A stretch of DNA of 53,724 nucleotides, taken from positions 1-53,724 of the forward strand of contig CAZJUO010000002.1 of the NCBI GenBank assembly GCA_964549245.1. The letters are read 5' to 3'. The notes beneath the pieces were generated by a model. The model worked only from the letters and a program-made list of their open reading frames with translations, did not search any database and was not told the DNA's origin. The position numbers and the translations under genes are program-made. Positions 7,118 through 15,523 of the stretch are shown in pieces (position 1 is the stretch's first letter; each line of letters opens with the position of its first letter). Source of the stretch: CAZJUO01 sp964549245 (GTDB lineage Bacteria > Patescibacteriota > Patescibacteriia > UBA10025 > JAHIVO01).

Positions 7118-8842
7118 TTAACTGCCGTTGCTTGAACAGCCGGCGTTTACCTCTCCGGTTAATTTTTTGGTTATATCATCGTAAATAAATGGCGTGTGCC
7201 GTCCCTGCGGAAAAGTGTAGTAGCATTTCGGCAGGTATTCAAAGGATTGGTTAAAATACGTATTGAAAACAAGCCGGAAGATATTGGCTGGGTCGGCCGC
7301 AGTACTAAGCATGTCCTGGTTAACTTCTGGCAGGTGATAGGCGGCCAGAATACCATACTTCATTTCCAAATATTGCTGTGACCATTCTCTCATGTCAGCT
7401 TCATCAAGGGTGTCCAATACGTTCTCCACGACCAATTCCTCTGATAGCAATTCTATTGGATAGGGGCCCTCGTCAGATTGTATTACAATAATTGCTTGAT
7501 TATTACTATTGGCATTGATTTTTTGGATTAATTTTTTGAACTGCTGGTTTAAAAAAAGTATTTGGTCGGTATATTTCTCTTTTATGGAAGTGTCTATGTT
7601 ATTATTGCCAATATTGTCTGATAACGACCCGTCAGGATTGAAATAGTATGGGGGGTGCGGCGACATAATGTGCGCAAAGATAAAACGATTTCCTGATGGC
7701 CCGTCAGCAATTTGGTCCAATGTTTTGAATTGCTCCAGTATGTAGTCCGCCCCGCCTTGTGCGCGATCAAGGCCAGCTATGGTGTAGCTGCCGATTTTTA
7801 AGGACCGCTTTTTGATAATAGACCAGAAAATACTGTGGGAAAGGCTTTTCTTTTCCGAACCAGTAGGTATATACGTTTTATTAAAGAGGGTCAATTGAAA
7901 GGGCGTTAGCAGTTCATCGGCCAGCGGAGCTTGGCTGGTTGCTTCATACCAATTACCGATATGATAATACGTATAGCCCAGATTTTTAAGCTCTCTAATG
8001 ACTGGAGAATAATGTATTGAGCGGTGGTAGGGCTGAACGGTTTGCAAGGAGGCCTTTTGGAATTTTGTAACCACATCAGAGTTGTAGTCGGCCATCAAGG
8101 TGGAGGCCACTGACATGGCAGTAAAAGGGTAGTTGCTTTTGGCGTCAGGCGGCACATAAAAATTATTTTCGGTAAGAAAATTAATAAACTCTGAATTATC
8201 AAAATCAAAGTCCTGGCGGAGGATGTCTTGGCTGGTATAGCGGTCAGGGACAATATAATAAATATCAGGCTTAGTAGTATCCTGGTCAGTTGGAGAGGCC
8301 GTAACCAGCGAATCTGGTTGATAAAAAAATTGCGGCCATTGGACAATTACCGCTTTGACAAAAGGATAAAACTGGATAATAAAGGCAACGACAACGCCAA
8401 TGCATATTGACCGATAAAGAATTTTGCTTTCAAAAGCGATTTTTTTCGTTACTTTCTGGATAATAAGGGCAAGTAACAAGCCGATAATAACGGTGGAAAA
8501 AAACAAAATGAGAGCAAAGTAAAATTCTTCAGTTTGGTTAAATTGATTTTGAAATTCAAAAAGGGGGCCGTTGTATTGGTGGCCAATAATAAAAACGGTA
8601 AAAATTCCCCCGACTATACCAGCCAGCCGATTTTTATTAAAAGGGAAGACAAAGAGGGCGGCTATCAGCACGGTGAGGATAGCATTCAATAGTACAGGCA
8701 GGATAATGTCCTGGAGAGTGATTGACGGGCGGTCCCGCAGCCAAGTACTGATAACTGGCAAGAGGCCAAACAAGAAGAGGATAAAAAATAACAGCAGCCA
8801 GTTTTTAATGTATTCTAAAAATATTGATAGTCTTTTTCCCAT
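7118..8842 (-). CDS. Membrane-bound sulfatase/phosphoglycerol-transferase-fold protein
   Basis: A 574-residue protein. The first ~190 residues hold about five membrane segments, and the rest is an extracytoplasmic alkaline-phosphatase-superfamily domain. KPDIYYIVPDRYTSQDIL marks the first metal-binding strand, TAMSVASTLMADY the region of the nucleophile Ser/Thr, FIFAHIMSPHPPYYF the His/Pro segment, and IIVIQSDEGP a later Asp site. The architecture is that of LTA-synthase or EptA-like enzymes, which move phospho-head groups onto surface polymers, or of sulfatases. The substrate is unknown. It is the last gene of a three-gene operon with a methyltransferase (4 bp upstream) and the YVDPGTGS protein. 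Confidence 0.78.
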   Translation of the reverse strand: MGKRLSIFLEYIKNWLLLFFILFLFGLLPVISTWLRDRPSITLQDIILPVLLNAILTVLIAALFVFPFNKNRLAGIVGGIFTVFIIGHQYNGPLFEFQNQFNQTEEFYFALILFFSTVIIGLLLALIIQKVTKKIAFESKILYRSICIGVVVAFIIQFYPFVKAVIVQWPQFFYQPDSLVTASPTDQDTTKPDIYYIVPDRYTSQDILRQDFDFDNSEFINFLTENNFYVPPDAKSNYPFTAMSVASTLMADYNSDVVTKFQKASLQTVQPYHRSIHYSPVIRELKNLGYTYYHIGNWYEATSQAPLADELLTPFQLTLFNKTYIPTGSEKKSLSHSIFWSIIKKRSLKIGSYTIAGLDRAQGGADYILEQFKTLDQIADGPSGNRFIFAHIMSPHPPYYFNPDGSLSDNIGNNNIDTSIKEKYTDQILFLNQQFKKLIQKINANSNNQAIIVIQSDEGPYPIELLSEELVVENVLDTLDEADMREWSQQYLEMKYGILAAYHLPEVNQDMLSTAADPANIFRLVFNTYFNQSFEYLPKCYYTFPQGRHTPFIYDDITKKLTGEVNAGCSSNGS

Positions 8843-8846
8843 TGCT

Positions 8847-10238
8847 CTATTTTATTTTAGTCTGCATGAGGTATAGAATCCTTTTACTATCGGACAGGGC
8901 AATTTTTTCCCGTATCTGAAAATATTTTGAAAACTCGGATTCAAAAGAAGCTTGGTGGTAATTGGGAAAGATATCTTCCCGGCTGACGAGCAGGCGCTGG
9001 GCATTGGAATCTTCCTTGGGCACGAATTCGATGCATAAATACTCCAGCTGTGAGCTGAAGAAACGCGCGATATTGGCCAGCGGCAGGTTATTTGAAATAG
9101 CCAAGTGGTGGATGAAAGCCAGACACAATCCCATGGAAAATTTATAGCGGCCCAAAAAAGCCTTTCTTTCTTTATTGGACCAGCCGATAGCGGGGCTGGG
9201 GCTGGTCAGATCTATAATAAGCGGCAGCAGGAATTCATCTTTTTCTTTTTTGGCTGTTTGGTAGCAGTGCTCAATGGCCAGCGGGTCGATGTCGGTGGCC
9301 AGGGTAAATATTTTTTTCTGCGAAGCCAATGCGCTGAAACTGCCGTCATTAGCACCGGCGTCCCAAACAGAATCAGGCTGGCAGGCGGTGATCCATCGGG
9401 AAATCACCTCTTTTTTTTGCCGAAAAGCACGAGAGGAATAATTGGTTTGCTGGTAATAATCACCCCATTCGGTTTTATGCTTTGAAATATTTAATGCTTC
9501 CACGGTGGATTGGAGGCTATTGATAATACCCAGTAGCCTGGATTTGCTTAAATGCAGCTTCGATTTTTTATCCATATTATTTGTAGAAGCGTGCTTGGCC
9601 AGGCTTCGCGCGTGGAGGTGTATGTGGGTAGCCAAGCCCATCGATAGCCTTGTTTTGCCAGGCAGCAGCTTGGCGGCTAAGCCTAATGGTATCCCATCAA
9701 GATATAACTGCGTTAGCTTGCCCATGGTGATATCCGTATGGGCCAGGAGGGCCAAGGGCGCCAAAAAGTGCTGGCAAAATTGGCGGTAGGCTACCCAGGG
9801 ACGGTTTTCTTTATACCGTTCAAAGGAAAGCGTGTCGATAAGCGTTGGTGCGCCCCGTAAAAATTGGATATTATAAGCACTAGCGTCTTTTAAGCTAAGG
9901 CCGTGCTGCAGGGCCAGGGATTGTATTTTTAGCGTTACCAAAGCCGCATCCTTGAGCCGGCCAAAACTCCATTCATAAGGATAGGAAATAAACGGTATTT
10001 GTTCCGGTTGGATGACTTTATAGGCCAGATCAGGAAGCTTAACAGTATCCAGCTCCCGATGGCCAATCATCAGCCGTAAGTCAGTTAAGATTTTTAATAA
10101 TCCAGAACTAACCAGCCGGTCATAGTCGGCTTGGTAGATTTTGTTTATTTGACGGCAATAAAGACCGTCTTTTTTAAACACAAAGCCGCTCGGATCCCTA
10201 AACGATGAGTCAACGGCGGCGTAGGGTGAATCGGTCAT
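8847..10238 (-). CDS. Class I SAM-dependent methyltransferase, NoeA-like long form
   Basis: A 463-residue protein of two parts. The N-terminal half (about 1-260) has the conserved opening YAAVDSSFRDPSGFVF, then QINKIY, FISYPYEWSFG and LIDTLSFERYKENRPW. Proteins with this opening are often labelled nodulation NoeA-related methyltransferases. The C-terminal half (about 285-460) holds a Rossmann SAM-binding motif SVWDAGANDGSFS and the acidic strand ATDIDPLAIEHCY. The acceptor is unknown. The ATG overlaps the stop of the YVDPGTGS gene by one base, and the sulfatase-fold gene follows 4 bp downstream, so the three products very likely act together. Confidence 0.75.
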   Translation of the reverse strand: MTDSPYAAVDSSFRDPSGFVFKKDGLYCRQINKIYQADYDRLVSSGLLKILTDLRLMIGHRELDTVKLPDLAYKVIQPEQIPFISYPYEWSFGRLKDAALVTLKIQSLALQHGLSLKDASAYNIQFLRGAPTLIDTLSFERYKENRPWVAYRQFCQHFLAPLALLAHTDITMGKLTQLYLDGIPLGLAAKLLPGKTRLSMGLATHIHLHARSLAKHASTNNMDKKSKLHLSKSRLLGIINSLQSTVEALNISKHKTEWGDYYQQTNYSSRAFRQKKEVISRWITACQPDSVWDAGANDGSFSALASQKKIFTLATDIDPLAIEHCYQTAKKEKDEFLLPLIIDLTSPSPAIGWSNKERKAFLGRYKFSMGLCLAFIHHLAISNNLPLANIARFFSSQLEYLCIEFVPKEDSNAQRLLVSREDIFPNYHQASFESEFSKYFQIREKIALSDSKRILYLMQTKIK

Positions 10239-10489
10239 TACGATTGCTTATTTTTTTTGATCTTATTTTTAATTTTCAGCAGAACGCCTCTCCAAAGGTT
10301 CTTGGTGGCGTAGAGAATGCCAAAAAGCGCACCCAGGATAATTTGAATGAGATAACTGCCGGTGCCCGGGTCAACGTAGGCGTGGGTCATTTTTACCGGA
10401 AATACTAACAGTACGACTATCAATATGATTATTTTTATTGAATCGGGCGCTGTTTTTTTTATGGTACCTCCGGATTCTGGTGTTGGCAT
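10238..10489 (-). CDS. Small YVDPGTGS-motif membrane protein
   Basis: Eighty-three residues with two membrane segments: about residues 20-37, ending in a possible signal-like cut, and about 46-62. The motif YVDPGTGSYLIQ (38-49) lies between them, and the basic C-terminal tail (KIKNKIKKNKQ) is probably cytoplasmic. I recall small proteins with a DPGTG motif next to this kind of methyltransferase and sulfatase in other phyla. The exact role is unknown. It is the first gene of the operon and overlaps the methyltransferase start (TAATG). The short size and placement suggest a membrane partner or scaffold for the other two. Confidence 0.65.
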   Translation of the reverse strand: MPTPESGGTIKKTAPDSIKIIILIVVLLVFPVKMTHAYVDPGTGSYLIQIILGALFGILYATKNLWRGVLLKIKNKIKKNKQS

Positions 10490-10660
10490 AAGCTGTTAAG
10501 ATATTACATAAAGTTAAACATTCCCCTCTACTTTTATTATCTGCTTTAATTTTACATTATTTTACCATAAATTGAAAATAAAAATGAGCAGGAGGGGCTG
10601 GTGATGCGTTTTTATACTGCTATATCGAGCCTTGGTAATGGTAAAGATGACGTGGGAAAA

Positions 10661-10689
10661 TTGTTTTTTTATTTTCGTTGCGGTATAAT
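10661..10689 (+). promoter_or_regulatory. Promoter of the receptor gene
   Basis: TTGTTT (10661-10666), 17 bp, TATAAT (10684-10689). Predicted start near 10696, giving a leader of about 30 nt without a clear Shine-Dalgarno before the ATG at 10727. Confidence 0.6.
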
Positions 10690-10726
10690 AATATGCACAA
10701 GACATTGTTAGTAAACAAATACAAAC

Positions 10727-11614
10727 ATGGCCCTTGCGGAATTTCATAATTTTTATCCTTACCAACGATTTGTTTTTTGGCCGCTATGGATTTTATCCGT
10801 ACTATTAACAGCTATTATTAGCGGTGTTTTGTATTTTGTTTTCTCGTCTATTACTTTGCACGATGTGCAAAACGACCTGGAGCAAATTGCCATAAAGACA
10901 GCCGCTTTTATCCCGACTGAAGTGCATGAGCGCTTAGAAAAGCCCAGTGACCAAAGCTCCGACGATTATCGTTTGCTAGAGCTCTATTTACAGTCCATCA
11001 TGTCCGGCAATCCCAGTATTGACGATATTTATACCCTGCGCCCGACTGAAGATCCTGATACCATGCAGTTTGTGGTCAGCGGCGAGGAGACTGAAGACGA
11101 GAACCGTGACGGCATCATCGATGAAAGCGAGCAAAAAGCCATGCTGGGGGAAGAATATGACATAACGCAGGCGCCAAAGATCAAAGAAGCCCTTTCCCAA
11201 CCGACACATGACGATAGCATTACCTATGATAAGTGGGGAGCCTGGATATCCGGTTACGCACCATTACGAAATGATCAGGGTGAGGCTGTGGGAGTAGTGG
11301 GGGTTGACTATGAAGCTGGACTGCTTAGTGAAGAACGGCGGCAAATATTATTACCGCTGTTTTATATCAATCTGGCGCTCATCTTGCCCTACGCTTTGTT
11401 ATCATGGTATACAACCCGGAGGATAGGGAAACCGTATCGAACCTTGATCCAAGCTATGGATCGTGTAGTGCATGGCGATATTAATTATAAAATGACCTCC
11501 AGGAAAAAAGGCGAAGAATTCTTATTGGCCAGACTTTTTAACAATATGCGGGACACGTTATTGCATGTCTGCCAGCATGAGGCGAAGAAAAAATACAAAC
11601 CCGACGAAGAGTAA
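10727..11614 (+). CDS. Membrane receptor with Cache-like sensor and HAMP domain, no output domain
   Basis: A 295-residue protein: membrane segment (about 18-42), an extracytoplasmic domain (43-205), a second membrane segment (about 209-231) and a HAMP-like linker (RRIGKPYRTLIQAMDRVVHGDI, then about 30 more residues). The outer domain ends in WISGYAPLRN and VVGVVGVDYEAG, the usual final strands of a Cache/PAS-like sensor. It contains an EF-hand-like loop, DENRDGIIDESE, with Ca-binding spacing. After HAMP the protein simply ends in a basic tail, with no kinase, cyclase or methyl-accepting part. It could signal through a separate protein, or it may be a truncated receptor. It is monocistronic, with its own promoter and terminator. 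Confidence 0.7.
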   Translation: MALAEFHNFYPYQRFVFWPLWILSVLLTAIISGVLYFVFSSITLHDVQNDLEQIAIKTAAFIPTEVHERLEKPSDQSSDDYRLLELYLQSIMSGNPSIDDIYTLRPTEDPDTMQFVVSGEETEDENRDGIIDESEQKAMLGEEYDITQAPKIKEALSQPTHDDSITYDKWGAWISGYAPLRNDQGEAVGVVGVDYEAGLLSEERRQILLPLFYINLALILPYALLSWYTTRRIGKPYRTLIQAMDRVVHGDINYKMTSRKKGEEFLLARLFNNMRDTLLHVCQHEAKKKYKPDEE

Positions 11615-11630
11615 GAAATTATTGGATAAA

Positions 11631-11659
11631 AAACCCGTCATTAATCTGACGAGTTTTTT
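11631..11659 (+). terminator. Terminator between convergent genes
   Basis: CGTCA/TGACG stem extended by A/T pairs, loop TTAATC, with T6 on the plus side and A-rich sequence on the other. It probably serves the receptor gene and possibly the opposing gene at 11677. Confidence 0.7.
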
Positions 11660-11676
11660 ATGTTATGTAGTGGTAA

Positions 11677-12459
11677 TTAATAGTTCATCAATCCGGCCCA
11701 ACCGTCGCTTGATGGCTTTACGGTTTCTGGCATAGTGCCTTTGAATTTTGAATAGCCATCATGCAATTCATACGTTTCGATGCTGAATCCCGGAATAGTA
11801 TTGATCAGATGATTTGCCTGGTCTTCAAAATAGTCTTCAGCCTGCTGGAGGTATTTATCCGGTACGTTGAACATGCCCACTTTTCCTTGTTCTAAATCCA
11901 GAGCAACGGTTTGCCGGTCAATCAAGCGTACGCTCACTTTGGCGTAAACTGGCGCTTTGATATATTTATTGAGCATACCGGAAAGCTCGAGACCTCCCTC
12001 GTACTGCCTGACCTGTAAGTCTTGGATAATCGGATCGGGATTTTGGTAGCGGTGCAGCCAGGAAGTGATTTCTTCTGCAGTTATTTGGGTGTCAACAGCT
12101 ACTTCACCGGCGAATATATCTTGATTGCCCGATGAATAATCAGCCGTTTCACCGGTAATCTGCAAGGGGATTTTCATTTTTAGGCTATCGAGCGCTTGAT
12201 CGCTGGTTTGCACTTTGAGGTCGCGCGGTTTATTGGTGCCAAATAAAGCTGACAGCCCGGGGATGCTATACAAGCCAGTGGCTGTTACGGCTACGGCCAA
12301 TACTACAACCACGATCAATAGGACGATGAAGAAGTTTCTCCAACCATGCCTTTTTTTAGGCTGATTGATATTTTGATTCTGGTCAGGTTTTAGCGCCTGC
12401 AAATTTTGGGCGGACAGGGGTTTTTGGGGCGCGGGGTTGTTGTTTTTTTGTTGGGCCAT
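11677..12459 (-). CDS. Membrane-anchored extracytoplasmic protein, unknown
   Basis: A 260-residue protein. A Gln/Asn/Pro-rich basic N-terminus (1-44) is followed by one membrane segment (about 45-68) and an outer domain of about 190 residues. The outer domain has repeated beta-strand patterns such as VRQYEGGLELSGML, PVYAKVSVRLIDR and QTVALDLEQGKVG. These are a little like lipid-binding DUF2993/YpmS domains, but I cannot name a family with confidence. It follows the GIDE-domain gene by 7 bp and is probably co-transcribed with it. Confidence 0.6.
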   Translation of the reverse strand: MAQQKNNNPAPQKPLSAQNLQALKPDQNQNINQPKKRHGWRNFFIVLLIVVVVLAVAVTATGLYSIPGLSALFGTNKPRDLKVQTSDQALDSLKMKIPLQITGETADYSSGNQDIFAGEVAVDTQITAEEITSWLHRYQNPDPIIQDLQVRQYEGGLELSGMLNKYIKAPVYAKVSVRLIDRQTVALDLEQGKVGMFNVPDKYLQQAEDYFEDQANHLINTIPGFSIETYELHDGYSKFKGTMPETVKPSSDGWAGLMNY

Positions 12460-12466
12460 GGTTTAT

Positions 12467-13159
12467 TTATGTAAACGAATAAATTACCAAACCAATGCCT
12501 AGGATTATTCCAGCAATCCCGAGCACTTTCATGATGGTTGCGGAGCGTGCTGTTCTTTTCTCGACTTCCTCTTCGGTGCGGTAGCTGATGAGGAATTTTT
12601 TATCGTGCTTCTGCATACAGTATCCTTCCGCAGTTTTTGTAACATAACCGAAAACATAAGCATTTTCATTGGCCATTAAGGCTCGTTCGCTGACGCGGGC
12701 ATTAAAATTTGTTAGGCCGGAAAAAATGTTTTCTAAAAGGCTGTTATTGAAACGTTGGCCTCGTTGCCATCGTTTTTCGCCAAGATCACGGGGTTCTATG
12801 GTGGCCCCGTCCGGATTGATTTTTATTTTTCCCGACCCATCATCGATATAAAAAGGGATTTGCTTTTTGTCTTCCTCGACCGTCTCCCAGTTTGTTTCCA
12901 TACGCCCGTCATTGTCGCGCTCCCAAACTTCTTTTTCCACCTCATATTCATAGTAAACACACGGTTGATTGCTAAAAGGAGTTTGCAAGGGAGACTGGCA
13001 AACAACTTTGCCGTAAATTTCAGCTTGAGTATCTGGCTGCACTTTTTGTATGGGCGACACTGATGATTGTTTCATGCTGGTACTGGTAGCTTTTTGTTTT
13101 TTGGCCAGCCACAGAAAGAGACCGCCCAATCCTGCGGCAAATATTCCTACAATAAGCAT
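12467..13159 (-). CDS. GIDE-domain (MUL1-like) membrane protein
   Basis: A 230-residue protein with membrane segments at both ends (about 1-19 and 209-228) and a GIDE domain between. Diagnostic parts are SPLQTPFSNQPCVYYEYEVE (56-75), IPFYIDDGSGKIKINPDGA (about 100-118) and EAYVFGYVTK-like ENAYVFGYVTKTAEG near 165-178. The GIDE domain is known from the mitochondrial E3 ligase MUL1/MAPL, where it lies between two membrane segments. Bacterial members lack the RING finger, as here, and have no established function. It is followed 7 bp later by another membrane-anchored protein gene. Confidence 0.72.
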   Translation of the reverse strand: MLIVGIFAAGLGGLFLWLAKKQKATSTSMKQSSVSPIQKVQPDTQAEIYGKVVCQSPLQTPFSNQPCVYYEYEVEKEVWERDNDGRMETNWETVEEDKKQIPFYIDDGSGKIKINPDGATIEPRDLGEKRWQRGQRFNNSLLENIFSGLTNFNARVSERALMANENAYVFGYVTKTAEGYCMQKHDKKFLISYRTEEEVEKRTARSATIMKVLGIAGIILGIGLVIYSFT

Positions 13160-13194
13160 AAGCGAATGTCGTTAATAGTCATGGTATTTAATTA

Positions 13195-13680
13195 TTAATA
13201 ATGGATATTTTTTCCAAGGCCGAATTTAACGCTGCGTACGATAATGCCTATGACGCTGCCTGCCATACCCAGCCAAAAGGCTAGACGGGCAACAATATTT
13301 AGCCAGTTAATATTGACAGCTGAAAAGTCGAGGGGGAATATTGTCACCAAATTGTACAAAACTATGATGGTAATAATATCAAGAATGGTCCGTCCCAAAA
13401 AGTAGAAGCGCCGCTCGTCGTACAATAAAAAGATGATATTGATAATAATGGTGACAATTAAGCTAAAGTTAAAAATATCTACCATTTTTTCCCAGTCATC
13501 GGTGATGAATGCCAGATTCCAGTCAGCGATTTTGTTGACAACAAACAACATAGCCCCGCTGATGACAGCGGTAGCCAGGTAAGAGCTATAGCGGCTAACT
13601 TTTTTTGAAATTTTCGGGGGAGATTGTTTGGGCAGGCTGGCAGTTGATTGCGTCACGGGTTTGGTGTGGTTATTCTTCAT
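13195..13680 (-). CDS. Four-helix membrane protein, unknown
   Basis: A 161-residue protein. A Ser/Pro/Lys-rich N-terminus (1-30) is followed by four hydrophobic segments, near 34-50, 68-86, 94-114 and 128-150. There is no recognised motif. Its ATG lies inside the end of the upstream lipoprotein gene (11-bp overlap), which implies translational coupling. The pair may form a small envelope complex with the lipoprotein. Confidence 0.6.
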   Translation of the reverse strand: MKNNHTKPVTQSTASLPKQSPPKISKKVSRYSSYLATAVISGAMLFVVNKIADWNLAFITDDWEKMVDIFNFSLIVTIIINIIFLLYDERRFYFLGRTILDIITIIVLYNLVTIFPLDFSAVNINWLNIVARLAFWLGMAGSVIGIIVRSVKFGLGKNIHY

Positions 13681-14179
13681 AGTTGGCGTTTATTTCGTTA
13701 TTATTTTCTGGGAATATAGAAAATTCTGCGAAGTCAATTTCATTCATTTGTTCGGTGGCAGCAGCCCTGATTTTTACTTTAGCTCCGCGGCATTGGTCAG
13801 GCTGGTCATAGCGCCATTCCATAGATCGGGGCGCGGCACTGACTGCTTGGCCGATGTTTTGCTCTTTGTACCAAAAATAGCCACAATCAACTTCCCACTG
13901 GTAGTAAAGCGAATCGGTCTTCCCCAGCTCACTGCCCTGAAAAGCGCCTTGAGCGGACAATTGGTAGTGGTAGGGTGTGGTGTCATCAATAGTATCAAGC
14001 AGGGGATCGGCTTTGATGCCGGAGATGGTTGCAGGGGCTGCAGTTTCCGCGGCTTGATTAGCGTTATTCTTTTGTTGCTGCGCTTTTTTTTGAAAAAACT
14101 CCTTGGTGCAACCGCTCGTTACGGCAGCCATAATGATAAGTGGAATGACTAGTATGATTGTTTTTATGGCAATTTTCAT
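13670..14179 (-). CDS. Lipoprotein of unknown function
   Basis: About 169 residues. The N-terminus is a lipoprotein signal: basic start, hydrophobic TIILVIPLIIMAAV, then the lipobox TSGC with Cys near residue 24. A Gln/Asn/Ala-rich linker follows, and then a domain with four further aromatic/cysteine-containing segments (YYQWEVDCGYFWYKEQ, PDQCRGAKVKIRAAA), perhaps with a disulfide between the two Cys. The text is reminiscent of an Ig-like fold found in secreted CPR proteins. The start at 14179 places the charged residues next to the hydrophobic core; an upstream ATG at 14188 is also possible. It overlaps the next gene by 11 bp. Confidence 0.6.
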   Translation of the reverse strand: MKIAIKTIILVIPLIIMAAVTSGCTKEFFQKKAQQQKNNANQAAETAAPATISGIKADPLLDTIDDTTPYHYQLSAQGAFQGSELGKTDSLYYQWEVDCGYFWYKEQNIGQAVSAAPRSMEWRYDQPDQCRGAKVKIRAAATEQMNEIDFAEFSIFPENNNEINANYEE

Positions 14180-14345
14180 AAACCACAAGCTTACTACTTA
14201 TGCATAGTAAGTATAGCAGATTTTTCAGATTTTACTTAATGTAAATTTTATCGGTGAGCGCAGGCTTATCTGGTGTGGTATGCGACATGACAAAGCTTCA
14301 CCAGGCGGTTATGTGGCTAGATTCTTATGCTTATTTGAGCGCTGG

Positions 14346-15482
14346 TTAATTTTTGAATTTAAATAATTTCCAGGCAATTGCAAAGGAAATAACTATCCAG
14401 GCTCCCATAAAAGCCAGTTGGGTATAAATATCTGACAAACTGCCGCCATTAATCGAAACTTCCCGCAGGGCTTCGATTACCGGAGTTAACGGTAAAAAAT
14501 CCACAATACTGGCTACTACTTTTGGCAGTGTTTCTGATGGAAAAAACACCCCGGAAAAGAACATCATGGGCATGGCAACAACCTGGGAGAGGGCTTCAGC
14601 TGTCTTGGTATTTTTTGAATAACCGGCGATGGCAAAGCCGATATTCAAGAAAATCAAACTTGCTAGAATACTAATAGTATAAATCAATACGTAATTACCC
14701 TGTACTACCACTCCGAAAGCAAGGCGAGCCAGACCGATAATTAAGGTGATTTGAATTATATTTAGAAATAAGTACGAGCCAACTTCAGCCATCAGAAAAT
14801 CGCGTACTTTGAGGGGAGTGGCCGATAACCGTTTCAATAATTTTTGTTCACGGTATCGGCTGATGCCGGTAGAGATGCCAATGATAGCTGACATCATCAG
14901 GGCCATGCCGAGGATACCGGGCATGATAATATCAATATATTCAATGTCGTTGGATTGGATGTTTTCCGTGGTATAGGAAAAAACAGCCGGAGCTTGGGCT
15001 ATCTGCATATTCATTTGGTCAACAAATTTATCGACGATGCTTAAAGCGACCTGGTTGACGGTAAGATTACTTTCGTCATAAAAAACCTGAATGGGCGAGG
15101 GTTGGGGCACCTCCTGCGGGGCGGGCGGTTCCATTCCTGCCGGGAGTTCAGCCGGCAACTTGGCAGCGGCAGGTGCCGTGAAATCTTCCGGAATTAGTAT
15201 GACAATTTCAACATCACCATCTGTTAACTGCTGTTTTGCTTCTTCAAGCGTGGCGGGCGCTTCTTGTTTTTTTAAAATTTCGATTTTTTCCAAGCCGCCG
15301 CAGAACTGCTGTGAAAGTTCTGATTGGGCATTGTCGATTATGACGTATTTGGCGTTGCCCATTTTGGTAAAGTCAAACAACCCAAAGATCACGATAAACA
15401 TCAAGGGAAACGCCAGAGACCAGAAAATCGCTTGTTTGTCCCGAAACGTCATTTTGATATTGGCCCAAAGGAGTTGTAGCAT
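14346..15482 (-). CDS. ABC-2 type exporter permease
   Basis: A 378-residue membrane protein with the standard ABC-2 layout. One N-terminal membrane segment (about 20-38) follows the IKMTFRDKQAIFWSLAFP opening. An extracytoplasmic loop of about 150 residues contains a Pro/Ala-rich stretch, and five or six segments in the C-terminal half end in an FAIAWKLFKF helix. The conserved IMPGILGMALMM and RYREQKLLKRLSATPL regions are present. The second of these is the coupling helix typical of drug/lipid exporters (DrrB/NodJ-like, YadH-like). It pairs with the ATPase gene 41 bp upstream. The substrate is unknown. Confidence 0.88.
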   Translation of the reverse strand: MLQLLWANIKMTFRDKQAIFWSLAFPLMFIVIFGLFDFTKMGNAKYVIIDNAQSELSQQFCGGLEKIEILKKQEAPATLEEAKQQLTDGDVEIVILIPEDFTAPAAAKLPAELPAGMEPPAPQEVPQPSPIQVFYDESNLTVNQVALSIVDKFVDQMNMQIAQAPAVFSYTTENIQSNDIEYIDIIMPGILGMALMMSAIIGISTGISRYREQKLLKRLSATPLKVRDFLMAEVGSYLFLNIIQITLIIGLARLAFGVVVQGNYVLIYTISILASLIFLNIGFAIAGYSKNTKTAEALSQVVAMPMMFFSGVFFPSETLPKVVASIVDFLPLTPVIEALREVSINGGSLSDIYTQLAFMGAWIVISFAIAWKLFKFKN

Positions 15483-15523
15483 AGAAAGTAATAGGAATTA
15501 GTAATCAGTAGTTACTAAAAAGG

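Noticed and set aside
14190..14345. A gene in the gap upstream of the lipoprotein
   Set aside because: No frame with a plausible start or motif. A TATACT-like -10 on the minus strand is present but lacks a good -35, so nothing is listed.
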